The position numbers were made by a program, and so were the translations under genes. A stretch of 64,000 bases of DNA, taken from assembly GCA_041390905.1 (NCBI GenBank), contig JAWKPA010000013.1, positions 372,001 through 436,000 of the forward strand, read 5' to 3'. The notes beneath the pieces were generated by a model. The model saw only the letters and a program-made list of their open reading frames with translations. It was not told the origin of the DNA and ran no database searches. Origin of the DNA: JACKCD01 sp041390905 (GTDB taxonomy: Bacteria > Chloroflexota > Anaerolineae > Promineifilales > Promineifilaceae). This document shows, piece after piece, positions 1 to 7,925 of the stretch; within the stretch, counting starts at the first letter, position 1, and each line of letters starts with the position of its first letter.

Positions 1-575
1 CGGAACATCTCATCTTCGCCATACAGATCACGGCCGTTTTGCAAAAAGTAGTGGGCGGCCGAGCCATCGGGCATGGCAAGCAGTTCGTCCCTGGTGCTTG
101 CCAGCAGGTCGCGCTGGAGCGCCCGCAGCCGGTAGCCAGTTTGCGCCAGCTCAATGGCGGGCTGGACGATTTGAGGCCAGGGTAAACGGCCGTAATGTTC
201 GTTCAAATAGCCCAACGTGGCGACGGTGCTGGGGACGGCCACGGCGCGGTGGCCGGTGTGGGTTTCGCCGTCGCGGTAGCGGCTGAGGTGTGCCAGCGAG
301 GGAGCGCGGGAGGAACCATCTACGCCAAAGGAACGGCCGTTAAGGTGGACAATTGCCACGCTTTGGCCGCCAATGCCGCTGGCCTGTGGTTCGCACACCC
401 CCAGCGCCAAGGCCACGCCGCAGGCTGCATCCACGGCGTTGCCGCCTGCCTCCAGCAAGGCCACGCCAACGGCCGTTGCCTCCGGGTAAGCCGAAGCCAC
501 CATCCCCCGCTCGCCCACGGCGCATTTTTGCTGCGCGTCAGGCTGAAACCGGTTTTCAATTGCGGTAAACGCCAT
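1..575 (-). CDS. Gamma-glutamyltransferase family protein, N-terminal part (truncated by window edge)
   Basis: This is the first ~191 residues of a leftward gene that runs off the window. The frame reads MAFTAIENRF, then a segment with GMVASAYPEAT, GGNAVDAACGVALALGV and GIGGQSVAIVHLNGR. That order is the classic N-terminus of the Ntn-hydrolase gamma-glutamyltransferases, which cleave glutathione and related gamma-glutamyl amides. The catalytic Thr of the small subunit lies outside the window, so activity cannot be judged. The ATG at 573-575 is preceded by a strong AGGAGG at good spacing, which fixes the start. No signal peptide is visible, so a cytoplasmic form is likely. Two AACGGCCGTT palindromes lie in the gene, one coding TAV and one coding NGR. 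Confidence 0.85.
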   Translation of the reverse strand, partial: MAFTAIENRFQPDAQQKCAVGERGMVASAYPEATAVGVALLEAGGNAVDAACGVALALGVCEPQASGIGGQSVAIVHLNGRSFGVDGSSRAPSLAHLSRYRDGETHTGHRAVAVPSTVATLGYLNEHYGRLPWPQIVQPAIELAQTGYRLRALQRDLLASTRDELLAMPDGSAAHYFLQNGRDLYGEDEMF

Positions 576-598
576 TTTGTGCCTCCTTGGGGAAAATG

Positions 599-664
599 GG
601 ACGCTGATTTTCCTGATGAGCCTGATTTTCCTGATTATCAGGTAGATCAGGTAAATCTGCGTCC
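599..664. repeat. Intergenic hairpin of tandem TGATTTTCC/TGATNNNCC units
   Basis: Between the divergent genes at 575 and 774. The left half starts GGACGC and carries tandem TGATTTTCC-like units. The right half carries ATCAGG-type units and ends GCGTCC, so the whole folds back on itself. It cannot be a normal terminator because it lies between two gene starts. It belongs to the general class of tandem-unit hairpins seen at many junctions in this window. Confidence 0.7.
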
Positions 665-773
665 TATTCTTTTTCTTTTCAAACAAGGATTTTAACGGCG
701 GTGGGGCAAATTGGCACAAATGGGGTGCTTTCGTGATAATTTGGCCTATCTGCAATGATGATTGGAGTATGTT

Positions 774-1397
774 GTGAACAAAACTTTGCTTGATTTAACG
801 GCCGTTATTCCCCTCCTGCCCACCCTGCTGCGCCAACGCGCCCGTTCCTATTACCCTCAATTTGCCCCCTGGCTGGCAAAAAGCGACCGCATTCTGGACG
901 TGGGGTGCGGCCCCGGCTACTTTGCCGACGTGCTGCGCGAAGAACAGCACAACGTGGTGCCGCTGGATTTGGAGCCATCCCCCTTTCTGACTCATTTGCC
1001 CCGCGTGGTGTACGATGGGGCGCGGATGCCGTTTGCCGATGGCACTTTTGATTGGGCGCTGATTATCACGGTGCTGCACCACGCGCCCGACCCGCTGGCG
1101 GTGGTGGCGGAGACGGCGCGGGTGGCGCGGCGGCTAATTGTGGTGGAGGATGTGGTTTACAACGACTGGCACAAATATCTGACGTGGGGGATTGATTCGC
1201 TCTATAACCTGGAGTTTGCCGGGCATCCGCACAGCAACCAGACGGAGGCGGGGTGGCGGGCGTTGTTTGCGGCGGCGGGGCTGGGGGTAACGGCCGTTAA
1301 TCGGCAGTGGTCAACGGGCTTGTCGTGGCAGCAGCGCAGCTTCGGCCCCATTTGGTCGCATATTTATGTGTTGGAGCCTTTGGGTAGTAGGGGGTAG
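774..1397 (+). CDS. Class I SAM-dependent methyltransferase (small, methyltransf_11 type)
   Basis: A protein of about 207 residues. It carries ILDVGCGPGYFADVL, the glycine-rich SAM-binding motif I, around residue 42, an acidic end of strand 2 (VVPLDLEPS), and FDWALIITVLHHAPDP as motif post-II/III. The substrate cannot be read from sequence; small methyltransferases of this type act on small molecules, lipids or quinones. A GTG at 774 has GGAG six bases upstream and is preferred over the in-frame TTG at 762. The last residues (GSRG) and the TAG stop are encoded by a GTAGGG-unit hairpin repeat that begins at about 1384. It converges on the PLP enzyme gene at 1447-2946. Confidence 0.8.
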   Translation: MNKTLLDLTAVIPLLPTLLRQRARSYYPQFAPWLAKSDRILDVGCGPGYFADVLREEQHNVVPLDLEPSPFLTHLPRVVYDGARMPFADGTFDWALIITVLHHAPDPLAVVAETARVARRLIVVEDVVYNDWHKYLTWGIDSLYNLEFAGHPHSNQTEAGWRALFAAAGLGVTAVNRQWSTGLSWQQRSFGPIWSHIYVLEPLGSRG

Positions 1398-1444
1398 GGT
1401 GTGGGGCGTGGGGTGTCATTTACGCCCTACGCCCCACGCCCTAC
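1384..1444. repeat. Hairpin of tandem GTAGGGT/GTGGGGC heptamers
   Basis: Left arm carries GTAGGGG, GTAGGGT, GTGGGGC and GTGGGGT heptamers; the right arm carries their complements (GCCCTAC, GCCCCAC). It lies between two convergent genes and overlaps the stop codon of the upstream methyltransferase. A related copy is at 53131-53177. It could act as a bidirectional terminator, but it has no U-tract. Confidence 0.75.
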
Positions 1445-1446
1445 AG

Positions 1447-2946
1447 CTAGGGGGTGTCGCGGGTGTAGAGAACGGCCGTTTGTTGTGTGCCAGCCAGAGA
1501 AACGGCCGTTTTGTCCAAAAAGCCAGCCACAAATTGCAGCAGTCGGTAAACATCGGCAAAGTTTGTCACCAGCCCCACCGACACCCGCACCGCGCTGACA
1601 TCAATCCCGTGCCGCTGATAGACCGCATCCACCAGTTCGTGGAAGTGCATCCCCTTGGCAGCGGCAAACATCGCTTGCATGGTGGATTGTGGCAGACAAA
1701 AGCTGGTTTCACCCGCGCCGGGGTTGCAAAAACAGCCAGTTCGCAGGGAAATGTTTTCACGGGCGGCCAGATTTTCCACCAGTTGGCCGGAGATGGGGGT
1801 GCCGTCGCGGTCAAAAAAGCTGATGGTGATGGTGCCGCCGCGCATGTCGAGGTTATTGGGGCCGTGGATTTGGGCGAGAGAACGGCCGTTACTGTGGTGC
1901 AAATTACCCAATTGCTCCAGCAGCCACCCCGTCAGGCAGCGCACCCGCTCGGTGATGCTTTCAATTCCCACGCTTTCAATGTGGCGCAGCCCCATTTCAA
2001 TCGCCGGAATGCCCAGATAGTTGATGGTGCCATCTTCAAAACCCGCTTCGTCTTCGGCCAGATAATGCCCAAAGGCCGACACCGACACAATTTTGACCGT
2101 GCCGCCGGCAAACCAGGGGCGACGGAGCCGCTTGAGGGCGTCGCGGCGGGCGATGAGGGCGCCCAGGCCGGTGGGGTAGCCAAAAATTTTGTAGAAGGAA
2201 AAGGCGGCAAAGTCGGGCTGAACGGCCGTTAAATCCAGCCGATTGGTGGGGGCAAAGGCGGCACAGTCGAGCAGTACGTCCCACCCCTTGGCGCGGGCGT
2301 GGGCCACCAGCTCCAGCGGGTGCTTCACGCCCGAATAGTTGGACTGAGCCGGGAAGGCAAACAGATTCGAGTGGCTGGGGTCGGCTTCGTTCAGCAGTTG
2401 CTCCAGAGCCACCTGGTCAATGCGTAAATCGGGGGAGGTGAGGGGGGCGTAATGGACGGTGGCACCGTGAGCGCGGGCAAATTCACGGATGCCGTTGACC
2501 GAGTTGTGGTCGTCGGCGGCGAGGATGTAGCGGCTGTCGGAACAAAACGGGTACGATTCGCCCACCAGCTTGAGCGCCCCGCTGGCGTTGGGGGTGAAGA
2601 TGACGCAATAGTCGTTGGGGTCGGCGTTGAAGTAGCGCAGAACGGCAGTGCGGGTTCGCTCCACCAGTTCGGTCATGGCGAGGGAGGTGGGGTTGTGGGA
2701 GTGGGGGTTGCCAAAGACGTTGGCTTGCAGCAGTGCCATGTGGTCGCGCAGTTGCGATTCGGCATACAGCCCGCCGCCGGTGTAGTCGAGGTAAACGTGG
2801 TTTTGGGCATCTAAACGGCCGTATTCCCGTTCCCGCAGGTCATCCAGATGGGCTGTGGTTTGATAGCCAGGGTAGGCGGCCAAAAAATCGGCCAGAGCAG
2901 CGGCCTCATTGGCCGGAGAATAAGTGGAAATGGCTTGTTGGGTCAC
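1447..2946 (-). CDS. Aminotransferase class V / MOCOS-like PLP-dependent enzyme
   Basis: A 499-residue fold-type I PLP enzyme of the cysteine desulfurase/molybdenum cofactor sulfurase group. Readable landmarks are YLDYTGGGLYA near residue 54, FTPNASGALKLV (cofactor phosphate region), FSFYKIFGYPTGLGAL with the likely Schiff-base lysine, and LRTGCFCNPGAGE. The last is very close to the RTGCFCNPGAC signature of the N-terminal domain of eukaryotic Moco sulfurases. No C-terminal MOSC domain follows, so it is a stand-alone sulfurase-like domain. It may mobilise sulfur from cysteine; the acceptor is unknown. The start is GTG at 2944-2946 with AAGGAGA upstream. A segment around LHHSNGRSL carries one of several AACGGCCGTT copies. 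Confidence 0.8.
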   Translation of the reverse strand: MTQQAISTYSPANEAAALADFLAAYPGYQTTAHLDDLREREYGRLDAQNHVYLDYTGGGLYAESQLRDHMALLQANVFGNPHSHNPTSLAMTELVERTRTAVLRYFNADPNDYCVIFTPNASGALKLVGESYPFCSDSRYILAADDHNSVNGIREFARAHGATVHYAPLTSPDLRIDQVALEQLLNEADPSHSNLFAFPAQSNYSGVKHPLELVAHARAKGWDVLLDCAAFAPTNRLDLTAVQPDFAAFSFYKIFGYPTGLGALIARRDALKRLRRPWFAGGTVKIVSVSAFGHYLAEDEAGFEDGTINYLGIPAIEMGLRHIESVGIESITERVRCLTGWLLEQLGNLHHSNGRSLAQIHGPNNLDMRGGTITISFFDRDGTPISGQLVENLAARENISLRTGCFCNPGAGETSFCLPQSTMQAMFAAAKGMHFHELVDAVYQRHGIDVSAVRVSVGLVTNFADVYRLLQFVAGFLDKTAVSLAGTQQTAVLYTRDTP

Positions 2947-3165
2947 GCGAGTTCTCCTTGTGTGATGTAGCTAAATTTGCCAGGATGGATGTGTGGAGCG
3001 TCGCTGCCGCGCACCATAACGCTGAATTGCTCCAGAGCCATCGTTATCCGGCTACTATACCCTAAATTGACGGCCTGATCCGTAAAAAAGCGTAGAATGT
3101 ATGGGTCGCGGGGCGGCAAAGTGAGATGTAGACTGATTGGGTCATGAAGTGACGGATGTATGTAA

Positions 3166-3234
3166 GTAACAGGTGGCAGGTGGCAAGTCCCGTTGGCTAA
3201 CAAGACTTGCCACCTGCTACTTGTTACCTGTTAC
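3166..3234. repeat. Hairpin of TAACAAG/TGGCAGG heptamers (family B)
   Basis: The left arm reads GTAACAGG-TGGCAGG-TGGCAAG; the right arm reads CTTGCCACC...CTTGTTACCTGTTAC. It lies between two divergent genes (starts 2946 and 3284), in a 337-bp gap that holds no convincing gene. Other family members are at 4331, 13020, 20566, 27997 and 32977. Confidence 0.8.
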
Positions 3235-3283
3235 AGACAAACAAAGAATCGGTTCATGAGTTCGTGACCATTGGCAGTATGAA

Positions 3284-4303
3284 ATGAATAATTTGCAAAT
3301 TTGTTACTTGTTGATGTTTCCTGAAGAGGGGGAACTGCGGCCGGATGAGGAAAAAGCGGCGTTTCAGTTGAAGGGGCGGCCTTATTTTCAGCCGATTGAT
3401 ATGCGGGTGCGCTTTTTAGATGCCCACACGGTGCAGTTGGAGGGGGTAACAGTGTCGGTGCAGCCGCAGCTTTATGACCGCCGGGTGCGGTTGTACCAAT
3501 GTTTGTTTGAGTTGGCGGAGCCGCTGACGACGCTGGCGATTGCCCGCAAGGAGCGGGTGGAGCAGGCATTGCAGCAGATGTTTTTGCCGGATGGGGTGCA
3601 GGAGTCGGAGATGTGGGAGGATTATACGGTGCTGCTGGTGGGGGAAACGGCCGTTTCTCCCACCCAATTTATAGATGACCATGCCCAGCCGCTTGCCCGG
3701 CTGGTGCGGTCGCAGAACGAGCCGTTTAGCGCCCATGAAGAGGCCAAAATCCTCATGTCGCGCCTCAGCTATGCCGCCGATGATTTGACGGTGGTGGATT
3801 GGGGCGGGGCGGTGGTTGTTGCCCCCGATGCCGATTTTCAGGCCGACATCGAGTTGTTCAAGATTGGCAGCTATCAACTGCTGCGCTATCGGCTGATGGA
3901 TCGGCGTATTGAGGAGAAACTGCGCCATTTACGCCACCAGCTTACCCGGCCGGCGCGGCGGTTTAGCCCGCTTTCGTCACGTCAGCAAATGCGCCAACTT
4001 GTTGAGGAGCGCATCGGGCTGCTGCTCGATTTTGACCGCATTGACCAGGAGCTGCTGATGATTGGCGATTGGTATACGGCACAACTTTACCGCACCATCA
4101 TTGATGAGCTGTATCTGGACGAGTGGAAGGAGATTGTGAAGGGGAAACTGGACAGCTTGCAGGGGATCATGGAGGTGGTGCAGGAAAATCTGTCTATTTC
4201 CTGGTCAACTTTCCTGGATGTGGTGCAGTTGGTGGGCTGGATGGTGCTGCTGATTGGCTATTTTGTGCTGTTTTATCTGGATGTGCTGCAATATGCACCG
4301 TAG
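3284..4303 (+). CDS. Uncharacterised protein with C-terminal membrane anchor, RMD1/DUF155-like architecture
   Basis: A 339-residue protein without a recognised catalytic motif. It is soluble-looking and rich in acidic and basic helices up to about residue 305, then ends in one hydrophobic helix (VVQLVGWMVLLIGYFVLFYL). The central DDLTVVDWGGAVVVA followed by LFKIGSYQLLRYRLMDRRI, then a helical stalk and a C-terminal anchor, recall the DUF155/RMD1 family of tail-anchored proteins. That is a resemblance in layout, not a firm assignment. The ATG at 3284 lacks a clear Shine-Dalgarno sequence. It is a single-gene unit between a divergent neighbour and a convergent EamA transporter. Confidence 0.6.
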   Translation: MNNLQICYLLMFPEEGELRPDEEKAAFQLKGRPYFQPIDMRVRFLDAHTVQLEGVTVSVQPQLYDRRVRLYQCLFELAEPLTTLAIARKERVEQALQQMFLPDGVQESEMWEDYTVLLVGETAVSPTQFIDDHAQPLARLVRSQNEPFSAHEEAKILMSRLSYAADDLTVVDWGGAVVVAPDADFQADIELFKIGSYQLLRYRLMDRRIEEKLRHLRHQLTRPARRFSPLSSRQQMRQLVEERIGLLLDFDRIDQELLMIGDWYTAQLYRTIIDELYLDEWKEIVKGKLDSLQGIMEVVQENLSISWSTFLDVVQLVGWMVLLIGYFVLFYLDVLQYAP

Positions 4304-4330
4304 AAAATGGCTCCTCACGGAATTGTGTAG

Positions 4331-4397
4331 CAAGTTGCAAGTTGCAGGTGACTATTGGCAGAGGTAATTTGTTACTTGCCACCTGTTACTTGTTACC
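4331..4397. repeat. Hairpin of CAAGTTG/TGGCAGG heptamers (family B)
   Basis: Tandem CAAGTTG-CAAGTTG-CAGGTG on the left and CTTGCCACC-TGTTACTTGTTACC on the right. The ~90 bp that follow (to about 4490) look faintly like the sequence after the family B copy at 32977-33046, sharing GAAT.CTGCT and TATTTGCT. The longer element may therefore include more than the hairpin. Confidence 0.7.
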
Positions 4398-4536
4398 AAA
4401 GCGAATACTGCTGTTGCTATACCGTACATTATTTGCTAACAACCCTACAAATCTGCCTCAAAATCGTAAGTACGGCTGTAAGTTGTGGTGGCTATCTTAT
4501 TGACCAGACAGACAACTCCTTATCTCTTCTTCCTGT

Positions 4537-4584
4537 AAAACGCCACGCTGGTTCCCTCCTTCCCAGCGTGGCGTTTTCCCTTTT
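4537..4584. terminator. Intrinsic terminator between convergent genes
   Basis: A perfect 15-bp stem, AAAACGCCACGCTGG (4537-4551) pairing with 4563-4577, closes an 11-base loop. A-runs and T-runs flank it on both sides, so it can terminate transcription from both directions: the tail-anchored gene from the left and the EamA transporter from the right. Confidence 0.85.
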
Positions 4585-5521
4585 ACCCAGGGTGCATTAA
4601 CGGCCGTTTACGCCAGCTCAACAACCCATTGACAATCGCCACCCCCAGCAAAATCAGCACCAGCGAGGCAATCACTGGCAGCGTGATGGGTTCGCCCAGC
4701 AGCAGCGCCCCCAGCAGCACGCCGGCAATGGGGATGATGTAGATGCTGAGGGCAGAGAAGCTGGCTCCGATGGTGTCTATGAGGTGGTAGTAGACTAAAA
4801 CGGCCGTTATTGTCACCGGCAGTGCCGAGATGAGCAGGGCGGTGATGGAGCGCAAGCTGGGGCGCAGGACAAGTGGGTCTTCGACGGTAAAGGCCAGGAG
4901 GATGAGCAAAACGGCCGTTGCGGCGTACTGCCCGGTCACAATTTCCAGCGAGCGCAACTGCGGCGGCATGGCTCGCTGGCGCGATGCCCGCAAATAGCTG
5001 CGTGACAAAATCGCCCCAATGGCATAGCTAACCGCCGCCCCCGTGACCATCAACTGCCCGGCAATGCTGCCGCCCAGCCCGCTTAGCGCGTCGGGGCCAA
5101 TCAGCACCACAATCCCCAGCAGCCCCAGCCCAATCCCCAGCAGTTTGGGCGGCGTTAACCGTTCGTCGTCGGTAAAAAAGTGGGCCAGCAGCAGGGTGAA
5201 AAAGGGCATGGTGGAGACCAAAATGGAGGCCAGCCCGCTGTCAATGGTGAGCTGCCCCCAGTTGACGAGGGTGAAGGGGAGGGCGTTGTTGAAGAAGCCG
5301 ATGATAAAGTAGGTGAGCCAGGCGCGGGGGGTGGTTTGTAAACGGCCGTTTCGCGCATACAAAATCAGCACCAACGCCACCGCCGTGATGATGTTTCGCA
5401 GCATTGTGTAGCTAATCGGCGTAATGGTTTCCAGCACCATTTCCGTTAGCACAAACGCGCCACCCCACAGCACGCCCGGCACAAACAACAAGGCAATTTG
5501 TTTCCAGGAAGGTTGAGTCAT
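4583..5521 (-). CDS. EamA/DMT-family transporter
   Basis: A 312-residue polytopic inner-membrane protein with about ten hydrophobic helices and the internal duplication typical of the drug/metabolite transporter superfamily. Examples are GVLWGGAFVLTEMVLE in helix 1 and LRNIITAVALVLILYA in helix 2. The second half has SALPVTITAVLVYYHLI and ALSIYIIPIAGVLLGALLLGE, a pattern seen in the C-terminal EamA repeat. Length matches the family. The substrate cannot be inferred; relatives export amino acids, nucleosides or small metabolites. The ATG at 5521 begins MTQPSWKQI. The C-terminal ...VNGLLSWRKRPLMHPG includes an AACGGCCGTT copy. Confidence 0.9.
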   Translation of the reverse strand: MTQPSWKQIALLFVPGVLWGGAFVLTEMVLETITPISYTMLRNIITAVALVLILYARNGRLQTTPRAWLTYFIIGFFNNALPFTLVNWGQLTIDSGLASILVSTMPFFTLLLAHFFTDDERLTPPKLLGIGLGLLGIVVLIGPDALSGLGGSIAGQLMVTGAAVSYAIGAILSRSYLRASRQRAMPPQLRSLEIVTGQYAATAVLLILLAFTVEDPLVLRPSLRSITALLISALPVTITAVLVYYHLIDTIGASFSALSIYIIPIAGVLLGALLLGEPITLPVIASLVLILLGVAIVNGLLSWRKRPLMHPG

Positions 5522-5530
5522 TGGGTAGAG

Positions 5531-5579
5531 GGAGATTAGAGATTGGAGATTGGTGAAGGGTTATCAATCTCCAATCCCC
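5531..5579. repeat. GAGATTG-heptamer hairpin (family A)
   Basis: GGAGATTAGAGATTGGAGATTGG on the left arm, loop TGAAGGGTTATC, then CAATCTCCAATCCCC on the right arm. It lies upstream of the EamA start and downstream of the DinB stop. The loop matches that of other family A copies in the reverse orientation. Confidence 0.85.
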
Positions 5580-5597
5580 AAGCCCTGCAATTTTACA

Positions 5598-6056
5598 TTA
5601 CAGCAAATTTTTAATCGCCATGATCGCGCCCATGTGCAGCCCTTCATGGTAGTTGTTAAAGCCCAGTGCTTCGTCAATGGTGGTCAGGTTAATACCGGTG
5701 GTACTGCTGGTATAGCCACCATAGTTGGCAAATTTTCCGGCGGCATAATCGGCCGTTAATTGGGCAATGTGTTCCCGCGACATGGCAAACAGTTCCTGCA
5801 TATCCGGCTGGGTTGTCCAGTCAGCGGGGGAAGTGCCGGGGCGATACATGGCAACCATCTCATCCGAAACGTAGGGCTTCAAGCCGCTGCGGGCATAGGT
5901 GAGCAACTGCTGCACCACAATCATGTGGCCGAGGTTCCAGGCGATGTTGTTGTCAAATTTGTCGGGGACGTGGAGACATTGCTCCGGGGTCAAATCTTTG
6001 ATGACCATATAGGTGAGCTTGCGAATTTGGGTTAAAAGGGTGATTTCAGCAGACAT
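5598..6056 (-). CDS. DinB-like four-helix-bundle protein
   Basis: About 152 residues: MSAEITLLTQIRKLTYMVIKD, WNLGHMIVVQQLL in the second helix and NYHEGLHMGAIMAI near the C-terminus. The spaced histidines (NLGH, and the HxxxH of HEGLH) form the metal-binding triad of the DinB/YfiT superfamily, a group of putative metal-dependent transferases and thiol enzymes. The true function is unknown. I chose the ATG at 6056 because it has GGAG nine bases upstream and starts at the family's usual point. The longer frame to 6209 adds unrelated sequence. Confidence 0.8.
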   Translation of the reverse strand: MSAEITLLTQIRKLTYMVIKDLTPEQCLHVPDKFDNNIAWNLGHMIVVQQLLTYARSGLKPYVSDEMVAMYRPGTSPADWTTQPDMQELFAMSREHIAQLTADYAAGKFANYGGYTSSTTGINLTTIDEALGFNNYHEGLHMGAIMAIKNLL

Positions 6057-6174
6057 GTGGGCATACTCCAGTTTGGTTTTGTGGAAGCATACCCGCAGAT
6101 GGGGGCATTGACAATTTGTCCGTCGGACTTTTCCAAAACGGCCGTTTTTCCTATACTTTCCCTCAGGAGACGAC

Positions 6175-7737
6175 ATGAACGACAGCACACGATCAGGAAA
6201 GAAAGTCAAAGATTACGCAGAGCTTGCAGATTCAACCGTGTTCTTCCGTGTCCCGTTTTCCAGGAGGCTGCCTATGGCACGCGATGACGTTAGCTTGACG
6301 GTGTGGGGGCGCAGTGGCCCGATTAGTGACGGCACGCTTGATTATTTGCCGTTTGGGGTGCGGGTGCTAAAGCTGCGGGTGCAGCGCAACCAGGCGCGCC
6401 GGCCGACGCTGGGGCCGGTGTGGCTGCGGCCGCTGGGCTACCAGCCGCCCAATCACCACAGTGCCAACCCCGATGATTGGCGGGTGTATGGAACGGCCGT
6501 TACCGACCACGACCTCTGGATTACCTGGGGTGCGGGAGACGAAAAAGGGTTTGCCGTCAAAAGCACCGACCGCTTCAAGGTGGATAAGGTTGCCCTGCCG
6601 CTGGATGACGACGATGCTTACTTTCTCTATTTCCACCTCATTCATCGTCCCGCTGACCCGTTTAACCATGTGCTGACGGACAAGCGGGTGGTGATGCAGG
6701 CGGTGGATGAAGCGAGAGAGGTGGTGGGAGAAACGGCCGTTACTCTCACCGTCCCCCAACACGCTACCAACCCCCTGCGCCCTCACTGGCACACCGACTG
6801 GATCAACGGCCACAGCGAGATCACCCTCCGCGCCAACCCTGCCCAGCCCACCCAGCGTCCCCGCTATCTCTCCCGCTGGTGGGGCAGCCAGCGACTCACT
6901 TATGAACCTGTTGCTCCCGACAGCCCAACTGCCAGCTTGATCAACCGCCTTCGCATCCAGGTTGACCGGCAAGACGGGCTAGGCGACCGTAGCCGCCTGA
7001 CCGTGTGGCTGGGTGACGAGCTGCTGGCTGAACTGGACGGCGATATCGCCCTGCCGCTGCACGACATGCGGCTGTGCAACGTCGAGCTGTTCCAATTCCC
7101 CGATGACACTCACCTCGTGCTGCGCTTCTGGTTTTACTGGCTTCATCTCCGCTTTACCCCCGGCCAACTGCTCACCTTTGTTCCCCCCGATCAGCTTGCC
7201 GCGCAGCGTCCCGAAGCCGAGCGCGTGGCAAATCTGCTGGACAGTGGGCTGATGGCGTGGCATCGGCGCGAAGAAGTGCCTGATGTTGAGCGGTTTGATT
7301 TGCTGTTCAACCCGCAGCAGCCCGGCATTAAATTTGTTGGCACTGATACCCATTGGAAAGAGTATTGGGCTGTTGTGGATGCGGGTGAACCGCTGCAAGC
7401 CCGCATTGCCACCAAGCGCGACCTGCCCTGGATTGGGGTGCAGCAGCTTCAATTCCCGGCCACCAGTGACCCCGTTTTGGATCCGCTGGCAAATGGCCTT
7501 TGCGACCTGATCAACGATGCCGGGCAGAGTGCCTGCCCGCACCGGGGGCTGGGGCATGTGGTGAAACAGCCGCGAATGCAGCCCAGTGATGCCGACATGG
7601 TTTGTCAGCAGTGCCAAACCCGCTTTCGCGGCCAGCCGCTGCGGGCTTTGGGGATGCTGTGGGGCAAGCATGGGCCACTGCCCAAAAATGCAACGATTAT
7701 CCAAAATGCGATTAGCAGCGATGTGTTGAAGGGTTAA
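6175..7737 (+). CDS. Uncharacterised 520-residue protein with Rieske-like cysteine/histidine tail
   Basis: I do not recognise the family. The start ATG at 6175 has AGGAG upstream. The body is rich in beta-type sequence with many Trp, His and Asp residues and no signal peptide or membrane helix. Near residues 450-480 it has SACPHRGLGH, then 20 residues after the CPH histidine, CQQCQTRFRG. A Rieske [2Fe-2S] site reads CxH...CxxH, so here the second His is replaced by Cys. That could be a Zn ribbon or an altered Fe-S site. It stands alone between a divergent DinB gene and a downstream thioesterase. Several AACGGCCGTT copies are present (GTAVTD, GETAVTL). Confidence 0.65.
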   Translation: MNDSTRSGKKVKDYAELADSTVFFRVPFSRRLPMARDDVSLTVWGRSGPISDGTLDYLPFGVRVLKLRVQRNQARRPTLGPVWLRPLGYQPPNHHSANPDDWRVYGTAVTDHDLWITWGAGDEKGFAVKSTDRFKVDKVALPLDDDDAYFLYFHLIHRPADPFNHVLTDKRVVMQAVDEAREVVGETAVTLTVPQHATNPLRPHWHTDWINGHSEITLRANPAQPTQRPRYLSRWWGSQRLTYEPVAPDSPTASLINRLRIQVDRQDGLGDRSRLTVWLGDELLAELDGDIALPLHDMRLCNVELFQFPDDTHLVLRFWFYWLHLRFTPGQLLTFVPPDQLAAQRPEAERVANLLDSGLMAWHRREEVPDVERFDLLFNPQQPGIKFVGTDTHWKEYWAVVDAGEPLQARIATKRDLPWIGVQQLQFPATSDPVLDPLANGLCDLINDAGQSACPHRGLGHVVKQPRMQPSDADMVCQQCQTRFRGQPLRALGMLWGKHGPLPKNATIIQNAISSDVLKG

Positions 7738-7787
7738 GATAGCCATACGCGGGTATTTAGTAATTGCTCATGATTAACTTAGCGATT

Positions 7788-7823
7788 CAGAAGTTCAACT
7801 TCTCAGAAGAAGTTGAACTTCTT
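7788..7823. repeat. Paired 15-bp palindromes AGAAGTT-C/G-AACTTCT
   Basis: AGAAGTTCAACTTCT at 7789-7803 is followed by AGAAGTTGAACTTCT at 7808-7822. The same pair occurs at 45152-45184 inside a MITE-like unit. The region is intergenic, 50 bp after the stop at 7737. The pair can fold as two small hairpins or one large one, and could serve as a terminator although no T-run follows. Confidence 0.8.
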
Positions 7824-7865
7824 GCTGAACTTATTTCTGGACGATTACTTAGTTCCTGGGGCTTA

Positions 7866-7917
7866 GAGATTGGAGATTGGTGAGGGTTCACAATCTCCAA
7901 TCGCCAATCTCCAATCC
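7866..7917. repeat. GAGATTG-heptamer hairpin (family A) just upstream of a start codon
   Basis: GAGATTGGAGATTGG, loop TGAGGGTTCA, then CAATCTCC-AATCGCC-AATCTCC-AATC. The right arm ends eight bases before the ATG at 7926, so the 5' leader of the thioesterase mRNA would be this hairpin. No Shine-Dalgarno sequence is left. Translation control by folding is possible. Confidence 0.8.
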
Positions 7918-7925
7918 TATTGAAT

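Noticed and set aside
195..695. Rightward open frame over the gamma-glutamyltransferase gene
   Set aside because: It is the shadow of the leftward gene, whose frame gives the recognisable GGT N-terminus and a strong ribosome site.
1366..2232. Rightward 288-codon frame opposite the MOCOS-like gene
   Set aside because: Gln/His/Gly-rich composition, no family resemblance; the leftward frame has clear PLP-enzyme motifs.
2943..3203. Leftward 86-codon frame in the gap before the tail-anchored gene
   Set aside because: Its start lies in a family B repeat, with no family resemblance and biased composition.
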